64,000 nucleotides of DNA. Source: Microbulbifer donghaiensis (GTDB taxonomy: Bacteria; Pseudomonadota; Gammaproteobacteria; Pseudomonadales; Cellvibrionaceae). Below, piece after piece: positions 8,036-17,302 of this stretch (positions within the stretch are counted from its first letter, which is position 1; each line of letters opens with the position of its first letter). The notes beneath the pieces are model-generated. The model saw only the letters and a program-made list of their open reading frames with translations. It ran no database searches and had not been told where the DNA came from. Made by a program: the position numbers and the translations under genes. The stretch is from assembly GCF_900129095.1 (NCBI RefSeq), contig NZ_FQVA01000001.1, forward strand, positions 1,935,615 to 1,999,614, given 5' to 3'.

Positions 8036-11000
8036 CTATACGACCTTGGTCGCAAACGCAAACTGCAGTTGTTTTTGCCGCGCCTGCAGCAGAGCGCGCA
8101 GCGCCGCGGGGCGTAGGGGTTTTTGCAGGAACTGCCAGCCTTCGCGCTGGGCGCGGTTCTTCACCAAATCGGTATTTTCTGCCGAAATAATGACGCAGGG
8201 AACCGCCTCACCCCAGTGACCCATCAACTGTCGCGCCAGGCCAATACCGTCGATGTTGTCGCCCAGGTGGAAGTCCATCAGCAGCAGGTCGGGCTTCGCC
8301 AGCTGCAGCGCTTCACTTCTTCCCCGCGCACATTCGATGTTGCAGCCCCAGCCACTGAGCAGCGCCTGCATCGCCTCGAGAATGGCGGGCTCGTTATCCA
8401 CACAGACCACCCGTAGCTGCAGCAGGGACTGGGGCGATGCCAGCCGTGCCGGCGCCGTGGCCGGGCGCACCTGCTCCTGCGCTCGTGACAGCTGCACGCG
8501 GAAAACGCTGCCGCATTCCGGCTTGGAATTCAGCGCGATCGGGGACTCCAGCAGGCGACACAGGCGCTCTACCGTGGCGAGGCCAAGGCCGTAACCGTGC
8601 TGTCGATCAAACCCCCGTTCCGGGGTTTCGAGCCGGCAGAACTCGCGGAAGATATTCCGCTGTTGTGACACATCGATACCGCAGCCGGTATCCCAGATTT
8701 CCAGAGAAACGCCGCCGCCCCGTTTACGCGCACCGATCAGCACACCGCCGCGACGCGTGTATTTGATCGCGTTATCCAGCAGGTTCTGTACCACGCGGCG
8801 CAGCATCTTCTCATCGCTCAAAACCCACAGACCACTGCGGCGATAGCGCAGCTGGATATTGCGCGCGCCGGCCGCCGGGCGCGCCTGGTCGACGACTTCC
8901 GCCAACACCCGGTCCAGCTCGGTAGGACGCATTTGCGGGTGGATATCACCGGCGTCCATACGCGCAATCTGCAGCATATCGGTGATCAGCTGTTCCGCCG
9001 CGGCCAGCGCACTGTCGGCGCGCCCCAGCAGGCTGCGACTGTCGTCATCGAGCTGCCGCCCGTCCAGCGCGTCGAGGAACAAACGGCTGGCGTTCAGTGG
9101 TTGCACCAGATCGTGACTGGCGGCGGCGAGGAATCGGGTCTTGCCGACGCTGGCCGCGTGCAGCTCGCTGTTCAATTGCTGTAGCTCCGCGGTGCGGGCC
9201 ACCACCTTCTGCTCGAGAGAGTCCTTAACCTCAGTCAGTTCGGCCAGTGCCCGCTGATAGTCCGACACGTCGGTATAGGTTGTGACGAAACCACCCCCCG
9301 GCAGCGGATTGCCGCGGATCTCCAGCACAGTGCCATCGGTGCGGTGGCGCTGCACGCGGTAGGCAGTGCCCGCTTTCAGGTGTTCCACCCGCTTTTGCAC
9401 ATGCATTTCCACCGCACCGGGGCCACATTCGCCGCGGCTCGCGTTATAGCGCACCAGTTCCGCCACCGGCTGGCCGACATAGATCATCGCCGACGGGTAG
9501 CGAAACAGCTCCACATAACGGCGGTTCCAGGCGACCAGGTTGAGATTCGCATCCACCACCGAAATACCCTGGTCGATATTGTCGATGCTGCTTTGCAACA
9601 GGCCGCGCCCGAACTGGTAGATGGCCGAAGCCTGCTCCAGGTTCTGCGCACTGGACTCCGCGCTATTGTGTTGCCGCACCAGTCGGCGGGCACTGGTGGA
9701 ACCCACAATACCGGCGAGAATTTTCTCTACCGCGCCGCGGTAATCCCGGCCGGATTTTTCCTCGAGGCCGGCAAAGGCGCGCGCAGCGGCGTCACTACCG
9801 ATGAAACGGGCCAGCAGTTCGCGCAGCTGCGCCCGGTTTACCGGTCCGTCGTCCGCTCCGCGCTGATGGGGACGGCGAATATCCAGCCACTTGGAAACCA
9901 GCAGCAGTGCAGTGCCGTTCAGCCCCAGGCCGAGTACACAGCTGATCGACAGTGAACTCCACTGCAGCCCCAGCCACCGGGCAATCAGGTCCACTTCCCC
10001 CACCGCAGCCGGCAGAGCCGACAGCGCCCAGACGAGCGCGCCGGCGGCGAGACCGGCAATAACGCCGGCGGAACGCAGGCGCATCCAGTCCCGCGGCCAG
10101 CAGACCGCGGCAATCATCGCCGGCGCCAGCTGCGCCACCAGGGCCAGCGACAGCAGGCCGAAGCTACCCAGGCGCACACCGGCACCGATGGCTTCGTTAA
10201 CCGCGAAGGCCGCCAGCATGATCAACCCGATAATGACGCGGCGCACGCGGCGCAGGTCCGAGCCGAGCTCGCCGCTGGCCGGGCGCAACTGCATACGCCG
10301 CAGCCACCAGGGCACCACCATCGTATTGGCGATCATGGTCGACAGCGCGATGGTGGCGATGATGACCATACTGGAACCGGCGGACAGTCCGCCGATAAAC
10401 GCCAGCAGCGACAGCCACTCGGAGCCGCTCTGCAGCGGAATGCCGAGCACGAAGCGCTCGGGATTGTCATAGGACTCCGGCAACCACAGCAGACCGCCGT
10501 AACCCACCACCAGAATCGCCACCGACAGAATGCCCAGGTACAGCGGAATCAGTTTTCGCACCGGGCCTATGTCCCGTTCGCTGTCGCTCTCGATCATCAG
10601 GATATGGAACTGGCGCGGCAGGCAGAACATGGCGGCCATTCCCAGCACCACCACGGCAAAAAAACCGGTGTCTGCGGGGCGCGCCTGTTGCAACTGCGCC
10701 ACCCGCTCGCTGGCGAGCGCCGAGCGCGCCAGGTCGGCGACACCGTCGAAGGCACTGTTAGCAACAAACCAGGCCACGGCCACGAAGGCGCCGATCTTGA
10801 TCAACGCCTCGAAGGCGACGGCCAGCAGCATGCCGTTGCGGTGCACGCTGCTGTCGATATGGCGGGTACCGAACAGCAGCGCGAACAACCCGAGGGTCAC
10901 GCTGACGATCGCAGTGACCACAGAAGCACTGATTTCTCCACTGTCCGCCAAAAGTAGAAAACTGTCCGCAACTGCGCGCAATTGCAGCGCCAGATAGGGC

Positions 11001-11380
11001 AGAACTGCGACCAGCGCGAGCACGGCCACGGCGGCCGCCAGCCACTGGGAGCCGCCGAACTGGGCACTGATAAAGTCGGCGATGGAAGTGGAGCCCTGCT
11101 GTTTGCACAGGCGCACGAAACGGGTCAGCAGCGGCGCCCCGACGATCAGCATCAGGCAGGCACCGACAAAGGTGGGCGGTATCAGCCAGCCTTCCTCAAC
11201 CGCCTGCGCGGATGTACCGAAGAACATCCAGGCGCTGGTGTAGGTCCCGGCCAGTGCCAGCAGCAGGGGCTTAAACGGTCGGATTCGCACCGCCGGCAGG
11301 CGATCGCCCCAGAAAGCGATGGCAAACAACAGCAACAGATAGGCCAGCGCGACGGCCGCCAGCGTGGTCAGGCTAAACAA
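8036..11380 (-). CDS. crbS: SLC5-fused hybrid sensor histidine kinase, CrbS-like
   Basis: A 1114-residue protein starting at TTG 11380 (AGGTA about nine bases before). Residues 1-490 form a sodium:solute symporter-type (SLC5/SSS) membrane domain with about 13 segments. A cytoplasmic linker follows, then a PAS domain at about 595-705, a coiled coil, a HisKA/HATPase unit with phosphoacceptor His756 (AASHDLVQPL), N-box (LLDNAIKYT) and Gly boxes, and a C-terminal receiver with Asp1036 (LLLMDFHLGD). This order matches CrbS-type kinases, which respond to short-chain carbon sources; the related CbrA lacks the C-terminal receiver. The transport domain may sense or carry the substrate. The cognate regulator is most likely the LuxR protein at 5222-5842. 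Confidence 0.85.
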   Translation of the reverse strand: MFSLTTLAAVALAYLLLLFAIAFWGDRLPAVRIRPFKPLLLALAGTYTSAWMFFGTSAQAVEEGWLIPPTFVGACLMLIVGAPLLTRFVRLCKQQGSTSIADFISAQFGGSQWLAAAVAVLALVAVLPYLALQLRAVADSFLLLADSGEISASVVTAIVSVTLGLFALLFGTRHIDSSVHRNGMLLAVAFEALIKIGAFVAVAWFVANSAFDGVADLARSALASERVAQLQQARPADTGFFAVVVLGMAAMFCLPRQFHILMIESDSERDIGPVRKLIPLYLGILSVAILVVGYGGLLWLPESYDNPERFVLGIPLQSGSEWLSLLAFIGGLSAGSSMVIIATIALSTMIANTMVVPWWLRRMQLRPASGELGSDLRRVRRVIIGLIMLAAFAVNEAIGAGVRLGSFGLLSLALVAQLAPAMIAAVCWPRDWMRLRSAGVIAGLAAGALVWALSALPAAVGEVDLIARWLGLQWSSLSISCVLGLGLNGTALLLVSKWLDIRRPHQRGADDGPVNRAQLRELLARFIGSDAAARAFAGLEEKSGRDYRGAVEKILAGIVGSTSARRLVRQHNSAESSAQNLEQASAIYQFGRGLLQSSIDNIDQGISVVDANLNLVAWNRRYVELFRYPSAMIYVGQPVAELVRYNASRGECGPGAVEMHVQKRVEHLKAGTAYRVQRHRTDGTVLEIRGNPLPGGGFVTTYTDVSDYQRALAELTEVKDSLEQKVVARTAELQQLNSELHAASVGKTRFLAAASHDLVQPLNASRLFLDALDGRQLDDDSRSLLGRADSALAAAEQLITDMLQIARMDAGDIHPQMRPTELDRVLAEVVDQARPAAGARNIQLRYRRSGLWVLSDEKMLRRVVQNLLDNAIKYTRRGGVLIGARKRGGGVSLEIWDTGCGIDVSQQRNIFREFCRLETPERGFDRQHGYGLGLATVERLCRLLESPIALNSKPECGSVFRVQLSRAQEQVRPATAPARLASPQSLLQLRVVCVDNEPAILEAMQALLSGWGCNIECARGRSEALQLAKPDLLLMDFHLGDNIDGIGLARQLMGHWGEAVPCVIISAENTDLVKNRAQREGWQFLQKPLRPAALRALLQARQKQLQFAFATKVV

Positions 11381-11482
11381 GCGACAATACCTATTTTATT
11401 TTGGCTTCGTTATTCTTGGTCCGGTGACACAAACAATACCCCAGTGGCTGTTTTTTGTCCTCCAATCCGCGAGCCGCTCGCG

Positions 11483-11501
11483 TCATACCTTGGTCTAACA
11501 G
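11483..11501 (+). promoter_or_regulatory. Candidate activator site upstream of TonB-dependent receptor
   Basis: TCATACCTTGGTC followed by ACAG, the same 17 matched positions as at 4263-4281, 78 bases before the receptor start. The divergent crbS-like gene begins about 100 bases on the other side, so it could also be controlled from here. Confidence 0.55.
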
Positions 11502-11578
11502 GCAAATGGACCCGGTACCGCTAGAGTTGCAATCCCGGATATTTATAAAAACCATAAATTTGGTGATTGGAGAGAGCC

Positions 11579-13771
11579 ATGAAAAGAGCAATCAATTTCC
11601 ACCCTTTGGCCGTTGGCGTCATGTTGGCCTGCGGTGCCAGCTTTACCTACGCCGAACCGGCCCTTGAGGAAGTAACGGTAACCGCGCAGAAGCGCGAGCA
11701 GTCGCTGCAGGAGGTACCGGTGGCGGTGACCGCGATCGGTGAGGATGCGCTGTTACAAAACGGCATCAGCGACCTGACTGATATCCAGAAGTTGTCCCCC
11801 AATACCACTCTGCAAGCGAGTCGTGGTACCAACTCCACCTTGACTGCATTTATTCGCGGCATTGGCCAGCAAGATCCGCTCTGGGGATTCGAGCCCGGCG
11901 TGGGCATTTATGTCGACGACGTGTACATCGCCCGCCCCCAGGGTGCAGTACTGGACATCCTGGATGTTGAACGTGTGGAAGTGCTGCGCGGCCCACAGGG
12001 TACCCTGTACGGCAAGAACACCATCGGCGGCGCGGTCAAATACGTGACCAAAAAGATGTCCGGGGATTCCCGCGTTTCTGTCAGCGGCGCACTGGGCAGC
12101 TACAACCAGCGCGATCTCAAGGTGGCGGGCTCTGCTGAAATTGCCGATGGTGTTTACCTCGGCGGTGCGGTAGCGAGCTTCCAGCGCGACGGTTTCGGTG
12201 AGAATGTGCTAACCGGTGACGAGCAGTACAACAAGGATATTTTCAGTGCGCGGGTTGCGCTCGAATTCAATCCCAGTGACACGCTGTGGGTGCGACTGGC
12301 TGCAGATCAGACCAGCGACAAGTCGGCGCCGAAGCATGGCTATCGCCTTGCGCCGGGCCTGGGTGGAGAGCCTGTACTCGACAGCGTCTACGATACTGAA
12401 TCGAACATGCTGTACGACAATCTCGTAGAGACCAGTGGAGCCTCGCTCACCGCCGAATACCAGCTGAACGACAGTATTACCCTGAAATCAATTACCGCCT
12501 ATCGCCAGGGTGAAACCGAAACCGCTATCGATTTTGACAGCGTGAATCGCCCGGATTTCGATGTGCCGGCCTTCTACGAGGACGACCAGACCACGCAAGA
12601 ATTCCAGCTGATCTGGGAGGGTGACAATGCCGACCTCGTCAGCGGCGTTTACTACTATACGGGTACTGCCGCCGGCGCCTTCGATGCGGTGCTGGGATAT
12701 TTGGCCAACGTGCCCACCGTTGGCTTCCCACTGACCCAGCAGGTAGCGGGCTCCGTGGATACCACCAGCCTGTCGGCCTACGCGCACTATAACTGGAGTT
12801 TTGCCCCCGACTGGAACCTGAGCCTCGGCGGCCGCTACACCCGCGACGAGAAAGATGCGTCGGTGTTCAAGGGTAACTTTATCGGTGTTTACAGCCCGCT
12901 GTTTGCCGGCAAGTACAATCCCGGACAGCCGGCGGCAGTTTTTGCCGGTGCCCTCACCGACTATGAAAATAGCGACTCTTGGGGAGAATTCACCCCGCAC
13001 TTTGGTATCGATCACCAGATCAGCGAAGAGACGATGGTATACGCAACATACAGCGCCGGCTTCAAGAGCGGCGGCTTTGATATGCGCGGTGATGCCAGCC
13101 AGTTGCCCTCCACTGTGGATGGTTTCGATCCAGAGACCGTGAACACCTATGAGTTCGGCGTTAAATCCGATCTGTTTAACAACCGCCTGCGCCTGAACGC
13201 TGCCGCCTTCCGTGCAGATTACAAGGACATGCAGGTCACCGTGCAGCAGTTCAACGCAGGCGGCGGCTTCTCCAGCGCGGTACTGAATGCGGGTGAAGCG
13301 CGTATTCAGGGCATTGAGCTGGAAGCCACTCTGGCGATGACTGACAACCTGCTGGCCAATCTGGCACTGGGCTATGCAGAAACCGAGTTCCTGGAGTTCA
13401 TCAGTGGCGGAGTCGATGTGGCCGACCAGCGCGATATGCAAAACACGCCGGACACCACAGCAATGTTTCAGCTGAACTACTCAATGCCGATGCAGAGCGG
13501 TGCGGAAATCGTGTTTAACCCGACGATCTCCTACCGTGCAGATACCCAGATATTCGAGACTCCAAGCATTCTCGACCAGGACGCCTACACGCTGGTGGAT
13601 ATGACCGCGATGTATTACAGCGCAGATGGTACCTGGCAGGCAGGCCTGGTGGGCAAGAACCTGGCTGACGAGGAATACCGTATCGCCGGTTACGCATTCG
13701 GCGGAGCCTTCGATACCGGTTTTTACGGCGCACCGCGCACTATTGCCCTGACCGGCAGCTACAGCTTCTAA
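11579..13771 (+). CDS. TonB-dependent outer-membrane receptor
   Basis: A 730-residue receptor starting at ATG 11579 with GGAGAGAG upstream. The signal peptide ends near residue 23 (SFTYA). A short TonB-box-like stretch (EEVTVTAQKREQ) leads into the plug domain (about residues 35-150, with VEVLRGPQGTLYGKN), followed by a 22-strand barrel ending in the aromatic residue of TGSYSF, as outer-membrane proteins do. The plug signature places it in the large carbohydrate/xenobiotic receptor group rather than the classical siderophore receptors, but substrate is not determinable. It shares the upstream motif with the 3-hydroxybutyrate dehydrogenase gene, so it is probably part of the same regulon and imports a related substrate. 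A strong terminator follows. Confidence 0.9.
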   Translation: MKRAINFHPLAVGVMLACGASFTYAEPALEEVTVTAQKREQSLQEVPVAVTAIGEDALLQNGISDLTDIQKLSPNTTLQASRGTNSTLTAFIRGIGQQDPLWGFEPGVGIYVDDVYIARPQGAVLDILDVERVEVLRGPQGTLYGKNTIGGAVKYVTKKMSGDSRVSVSGALGSYNQRDLKVAGSAEIADGVYLGGAVASFQRDGFGENVLTGDEQYNKDIFSARVALEFNPSDTLWVRLAADQTSDKSAPKHGYRLAPGLGGEPVLDSVYDTESNMLYDNLVETSGASLTAEYQLNDSITLKSITAYRQGETETAIDFDSVNRPDFDVPAFYEDDQTTQEFQLIWEGDNADLVSGVYYYTGTAAGAFDAVLGYLANVPTVGFPLTQQVAGSVDTTSLSAYAHYNWSFAPDWNLSLGGRYTRDEKDASVFKGNFIGVYSPLFAGKYNPGQPAAVFAGALTDYENSDSWGEFTPHFGIDHQISEETMVYATYSAGFKSGGFDMRGDASQLPSTVDGFDPETVNTYEFGVKSDLFNNRLRLNAAAFRADYKDMQVTVQQFNAGGGFSSAVLNAGEARIQGIELEATLAMTDNLLANLALGYAETEFLEFISGGVDVADQRDMQNTPDTTAMFQLNYSMPMQSGAEIVFNPTISYRADTQIFETPSILDQDAYTLVDMTAMYYSADGTWQAGLVGKNLADEEYRIAGYAFGGAFDTGFYGAPRTIALTGSYSF

Positions 13772-13853
13772 CCGGTTACCCAGTCCACAAAGATTGTTGC
13801 GTCTTTTCTCCAGTGGGGCGGTCTTCGCCCCACAGCTCAGTGAGCAACGACTT

Positions 13854-13884
13854 GCCGCCGTTAGTCTTTAACGGCGGCTTTTTT
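13854..13884 (+). terminator. Rho-independent terminator after the receptor
   Basis: A perfect 10-bp stem (GCCGCCGTTA with TAACGGCGGC), 5-base loop, then six T. Confidence 0.9.
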
Positions 13885-13962
13885 ATGGTCGAGAGACTGG
13901 AATTCTTGAAAGAAGGCGCAGCTAGCACGCCTTGGAGATGGGAATCGCCTGTAAATGGGCAT

Positions 13963-14175
13963 TTAAGGTTCGGCTCGTTTTTCCACAGACTCCTGCAGCT
14001 GATCCTCGACCTTCCTGGCTTTTTCCAGTGCATCCAGTTGGTATTGCGGAATCACGCCGCCCGCTTTATCCGCCGATTCTTCAGCTTCGACCTGCTGCAG
14101 GGATTGTGGCTGCTCATCGGCTCCACAACCCACCATCAGTACCAGCGCCGGATAGAGGAAATACCCCGCTCGCAT
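13963..14175 (-). CDS. Small lipoprotein with helical C-terminus
   Basis: A 70-residue protein read from ATG 14175. The first 17 residues are a lipoprotein signal with lipobox MVGC. The mature part is acidic and predicted helical (YQLDALEKARKVEDQLQESV), suggesting a short coiled coil. No domain recognised. It is alone on the minus strand between the receptor terminator and the next lipoprotein gene; GGGG lies near a plausible ribosome-binding position upstream. Its lipobox and amphipathic pattern resemble other small envelope lipoproteins, but no function can be given. Confidence 0.68.
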   Translation of the reverse strand: MRAGYFLYPALVLMVGCGADEQPQSLQQVEAEESADKAGGVIPQYQLDALEKARKVEDQLQESVEKRAEP

Positions 14176-14379
14176 AAATCACCCCTTGTTGTCGTTATCT
14201 TTGTCGCTCCATTCTATGGGGGAAAGGCGCGGCAGCCCAGCACCAAGATCACAGAAGCACTGTCGTCAGTTTGAACAAATTGGCGGGAAAAACCTCACTT
14301 TGACGGCTGCTTCCTCTAGGCTGAAACAGAGCGCGGAGCAAATTCGCGTCTGCCATAAACGAGTCTCGAGGTACCTGCG

Positions 14380-14556
14380 GTGCAGAAATTAAGTTGTATT
14401 CTGCTGGCCGTGGCCTTGGCGACAGGAGTTGCCGGTTGTTCGACAACCGCGCCCGAGGGAGCCCCCAAAGCATTGACAATGAACGGTCAGAAGTTCTACT
14501 GCGTGGAACAGGAGCTGGAAACCAAGACCCTGGTGCGCTGCGTGCGCGCCTCTTAG
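14380..14556 (+). CDS. 58-residue lipoprotein with paired cysteines
   Basis: Starts at GTG 14380, with GAGG eight bases upstream, and ends at TAG 14554-14556. The signal peptide runs from QKLSCILLAVALATG to the lipobox VAGC. The mature chain of 39 residues contains FYCVEQELETKTLVRCVR, in which the two cysteines are 13 residues apart and could form a disulfide. The arrangement (small lipoprotein whose C-terminal C...RC motif follows a Gln-rich acidic segment) recurs in gammaproteobacterial hypothetical proteins as far as I recall. It ends 35 bases before the convergent pyruvate kinase stop. Function unknown; start signals and lipobox support it. Confidence 0.68.
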   Translation: MQKLSCILLAVALATGVAGCSTTAPEGAPKALTMNGQKFYCVEQELETKTLVRCVRAS

Positions 14557-14590
14557 CAAAGCTGGCGCAGACACGCTGGCCACCAGGGGC

Positions 14591-16027
14591 TTAGTCGACC
14601 TGCAGGATACGCAGTGTATCTGTGCTGCCGCCCACGTCCTGGTGGTAGCCGCGGGATACCAGTACGAAGTCCCCCTTCTGTAACAGCTTGCGCTCTTTGA
14701 GGTAGTTGATGGCCTGCAGGTCCCGCGACGGCCCATCCATGCCCTCTACGTCCATCAGGACCGGATCGACGCCGCGATAGAGTGCCACGCGGCTACAGCT
14801 GCTGCGGTGGCGACAGAAGGCGAATATCGGTATGTCCGAGCGTACCCGCGACATCAGCAATGCGGTATTGCCGGTTTCGGTCTGGCAGATAATGGCCTTG
14901 ATATCCCGACAGTGGTTGGCGATGGTCATCGCGGCCATTGCGATACACGCGTCCCCGGCCGGGTAGTTGTCCTGCATGATCCGCGGCGGTCGCCGGGTAG
15001 CGCGGTGCTTTTCCGCCCCGGCGATTACGTCGGCCATATGTTCGACGGTTTCCACCGGGTAGTCACCGGCTGCGGTCTCCGCCGACAGCATGACCGCGTC
15101 GGTGCCATCCAGCACCGCGTTGGCCACATCACAGACCTCGGCGCGGGTGGGCACCGGACTCGAGATCATCGACTCCATCATTTGCGTCGCCGTAATTGCC
15201 ACCCGGTTGAGGTGCCGCGCGCGGCGGATCAGGTATTTCTGCACCCCCATCAGTTCGGCATCGCCAATTTCCACCGCCAAGTCACCGCGCGCCACCATAA
15301 TGGCGTCGCTGGCGAGTATCAGCTCGTCCAGGTTTGTCTCGTCGGCCACCGCTTCCGCGCGCTCGATCTTGGCGACGATATGGGCACTGCCACCGGCGGC
15401 GCGCAACAGCTGGCGCGCCTTTTCGATATCGGCGGCGTCGCGGGGAAATGACACCGCCAGATAATCGAGTTCCAGCTCAGCCGCTACCTTGATGTCCCTG
15501 CGGTCTTTCTGCGTCAGCGCCGGCGCAGTCAGCCCGCCACCCAGCTTGTTGATGCCCTTGTTGTTGGACAGCCAGCCGCCGACTTCCACACGGGTTGCAA
15601 GGGCGGAGCCGTCGATTTGCAGTACCTGCAGCCGCAGGCGGCCGTCATCCAGCAGCAGTGTGTCACCGATGGCGCAGTCGTCGGCGAGTTCCGCGTAGTC
15701 CACCGACACCCCTTTGACATTGCCGCCGCCGTCGGGCCAGGCCGGGTCCAGTACGAAATCTGCCCCCTTCTCCAGGCGCGCGCGCCCCTCGCTGAACTTG
15801 CCGACGCGGATCTTGGGGCCCTGCAGATCCCCCAGCACCGCCACATGGCGCCCCTGGCGCGCCGCCTCCTCCCGCACCTGCTCGGCGCGGCGACGGTGAT
15901 CCTCGGCAATACCGTGGGAGAAGTTGAGGCGCACCGTGTCCACCCCGGAGGCGATCAATTGTTGAAGGATGCCGGCCTTGTCGGTTGCGGGGCCGAGGGT
16001 GGCGACGACCTTGGTACGTCTGATCAT
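14591..16027 (-). CDS. pyk: Pyruvate kinase
   Basis: A 478-residue cytosolic enzyme from ATG 16027, with GGGAAG ten bases upstream; an in-frame TTG at 16036 is too close to that site. It begins RRTKVVATLGPATDK and carries NFSHG, the B-domain, the conserved MVARGDLAVEIG and ITATQMMESMI motifs and a C-terminal allosteric domain of normal length. It transfers phosphate from phosphoenolpyruvate to ADP, the last step of glycolysis. It is a single gene, convergent with the small lipoprotein gene on its left and divergent from the META lipoproteins on its right. Assignment is firm; it corresponds to the type II (PykA-like) or a related isoform, which I cannot separate. Confidence 0.95.
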   Translation of the reverse strand: MIRRTKVVATLGPATDKAGILQQLIASGVDTVRLNFSHGIAEDHRRRAEQVREEAARQGRHVAVLGDLQGPKIRVGKFSEGRARLEKGADFVLDPAWPDGGGNVKGVSVDYAELADDCAIGDTLLLDDGRLRLQVLQIDGSALATRVEVGGWLSNNKGINKLGGGLTAPALTQKDRRDIKVAAELELDYLAVSFPRDAADIEKARQLLRAAGGSAHIVAKIERAEAVADETNLDELILASDAIMVARGDLAVEIGDAELMGVQKYLIRRARHLNRVAITATQMMESMISSPVPTRAEVCDVANAVLDGTDAVMLSAETAAGDYPVETVEHMADVIAGAEKHRATRRPPRIMQDNYPAGDACIAMAAMTIANHCRDIKAIICQTETGNTALLMSRVRSDIPIFAFCRHRSSCSRVALYRGVDPVLMDVEGMDGPSRDLQAINYLKERKLLQKGDFVLVSRGYHQDVGGSTDTLRILQVD

Positions 16028-16217
16028 GCGGAACAACTTCCCTGCCGTTGATCACCGGCTGCTTTTTCCGGCAATAGAGCAAGCATAGCTTGTCGCCTAA
16101 ATCGACTCCGCGCCGCGTACAGCAACTAAGCTTTCCTTAGCAGTTTTTTGGAGACCGGCGTCCGCTACTGGTTGAAATCGGCGCCATTGTCAGGGAAAGA
16201 AAGGGAGTTGCACGCCA

Positions 16218-16691
16218 ATGAGCAGACTCATACTGTTATGGCTGCTGGGAGCGGTACTGGTGGTGGGGGGGTGTCTCGGCGTAGGCACCGAAGAGGCGCC
16301 GGTGGTCCAGTCCGCCGGCAACATGAATGCCGTTTGCGGCAACAAGTGGCAGCTCACACGCCTGCGGGTCAACGGGGAGGCCGTTTCCGTAGCGGAGGCC
16401 GATCGCTTTACCTTCCTGTGCAATCTCGACGGCAATGTGATGGGCAAAAGCGGCATCAATACCTATCGCGGCTCAATGCAGATTACCGACAACGGCCAGC
16501 TGCTGTGGGATACCTCCAGTTTCGCCTCCACCAAGATGGCCGGACCCGATGCGCTGATGCAGCAGGAAAATGCCTACTTGCGTGCCCTCTCCGGGACCCG
16601 GCAGGCGTTCACCAAATCTGGTGGTGCGCGACTGATACTGCGCGATGCCGCTGGGGATATCTATATAGAATATGTCAAGGTCGGACCTTGA
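16218..16691 (+). CDS. META-type (HslJ-like) lipoprotein
   Basis: A 157-residue protein from ATG 16218. The signal peptide ends in the lipobox VGGC. The mature part starts with CGNKWQLTRLRVNGE and continues with FTFLCNLDGNVMGKSGINTYRG and a C-terminal LILRDAAGD strand, the layout of META domains (as in HslJ of E. coli, an outer-membrane protein linked to stress tolerance). The sequence NTYRG replaces the common GCNxxxG core, so it is a divergent member. It is followed 64 bases later by a second lipoprotein of the same build; the pair is probably an operon and a tandem duplication. Confidence 0.72.
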   Translation: MSRLILLWLLGAVLVVGGCLGVGTEEAPVVQSAGNMNAVCGNKWQLTRLRVNGEAVSVAEADRFTFLCNLDGNVMGKSGINTYRGSMQITDNGQLLWDTSSFASTKMAGPDALMQQENAYLRALSGTRQAFTKSGGARLILRDAAGDIYIEYVKVGP

Positions 16692-16755
16692 ACGAGGCCA
16701 CAGACGGCCCGGCCTTTTTCAGGTTAAATATCATAAAAATAACGAGACGGGTCTT

Positions 16756-17253
16756 ATGCTGCGATCCCACAAGCGCTTTCCATCACTGGTTCCGGTTGCA
16801 CTGATGCTGGCCCTGTCGGGCTGCGGCACGGTTGAAGAAACCAGACTGGCGGAAAGCGAGGGGGAGCGGTCAGTCTGTGATCATCAATGGCTGCTGGAAA
16901 GCCTGTCGGTCGACGGGCGCGAACATCGCTCGCGCCTGCTGTGGAAAAAATTCTGGCGCGACCGCCCTTATCTCACCTGCGATGACCTCGGCTACGTGCG
17001 TGGCAGTGCCGGCAGTAACCCATACCTGGGCCGTTTCTCACTCTCCGATAGCGGCGCAATTTCTTGGCCTCAGGTGCCAGCAGTTTCGCGCATGAGCGAT
17101 GTCCGGGACAGCAGTGAACTGGAAAAGGATTATCTCAAGGCACTGCCGCAAACCGAGAGCCTCAAAGTAGAGGGCGATTCGCTGATTATGCGCAGTGAAA
17201 GCGGTAAAACCCGGCTCGAATTCAGGCGCGTCGCGGAAATGCCGCGCAAGTAA
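16756..17253 (+). CDS. Second META-like lipoprotein (paralogue of the preceding gene)
   Basis: A 165-residue protein; ATG 16756 is chosen because the signal peptide (lipobox LSGC) begins there and GAGACGGG lies just upstream. The mature chain opens with CDHQWLLESLSVDGRE, matching the CxxxWxLxxLxVxGE opening of the preceding protein, and continues with LTCDDLGYVRGSAGSNPYLGRF, then an acidic helix and the closing strands SLIMRSESGKTRLEF. Overall similarity is weak but collinear, including a Cys in the same central position. I infer duplication followed by rapid divergence. Function unknown, probably outer-membrane or periplasmic stress related by analogy with HslJ. Confidence 0.68.
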   Translation: MLRSHKRFPSLVPVALMLALSGCGTVEETRLAESEGERSVCDHQWLLESLSVDGREHRSRLLWKKFWRDRPYLTCDDLGYVRGSAGSNPYLGRFSLSDSGAISWPQVPAVSRMSDVRDSSELEKDYLKALPQTESLKVEGDSLIMRSESGKTRLEFRRVAEMPRK

Positions 17254-17302
17254 TCGCGGGCCTCACTTATCGACGCCGATGCAGCTTGTCTGCTACCCCC
17301 CC

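Noticed and set aside
12488..13441. A 317-codon minus-strand frame opposite the TonB-dependent receptor
   Set aside because: Shadow frame caused by codon use of the receptor; no signals.
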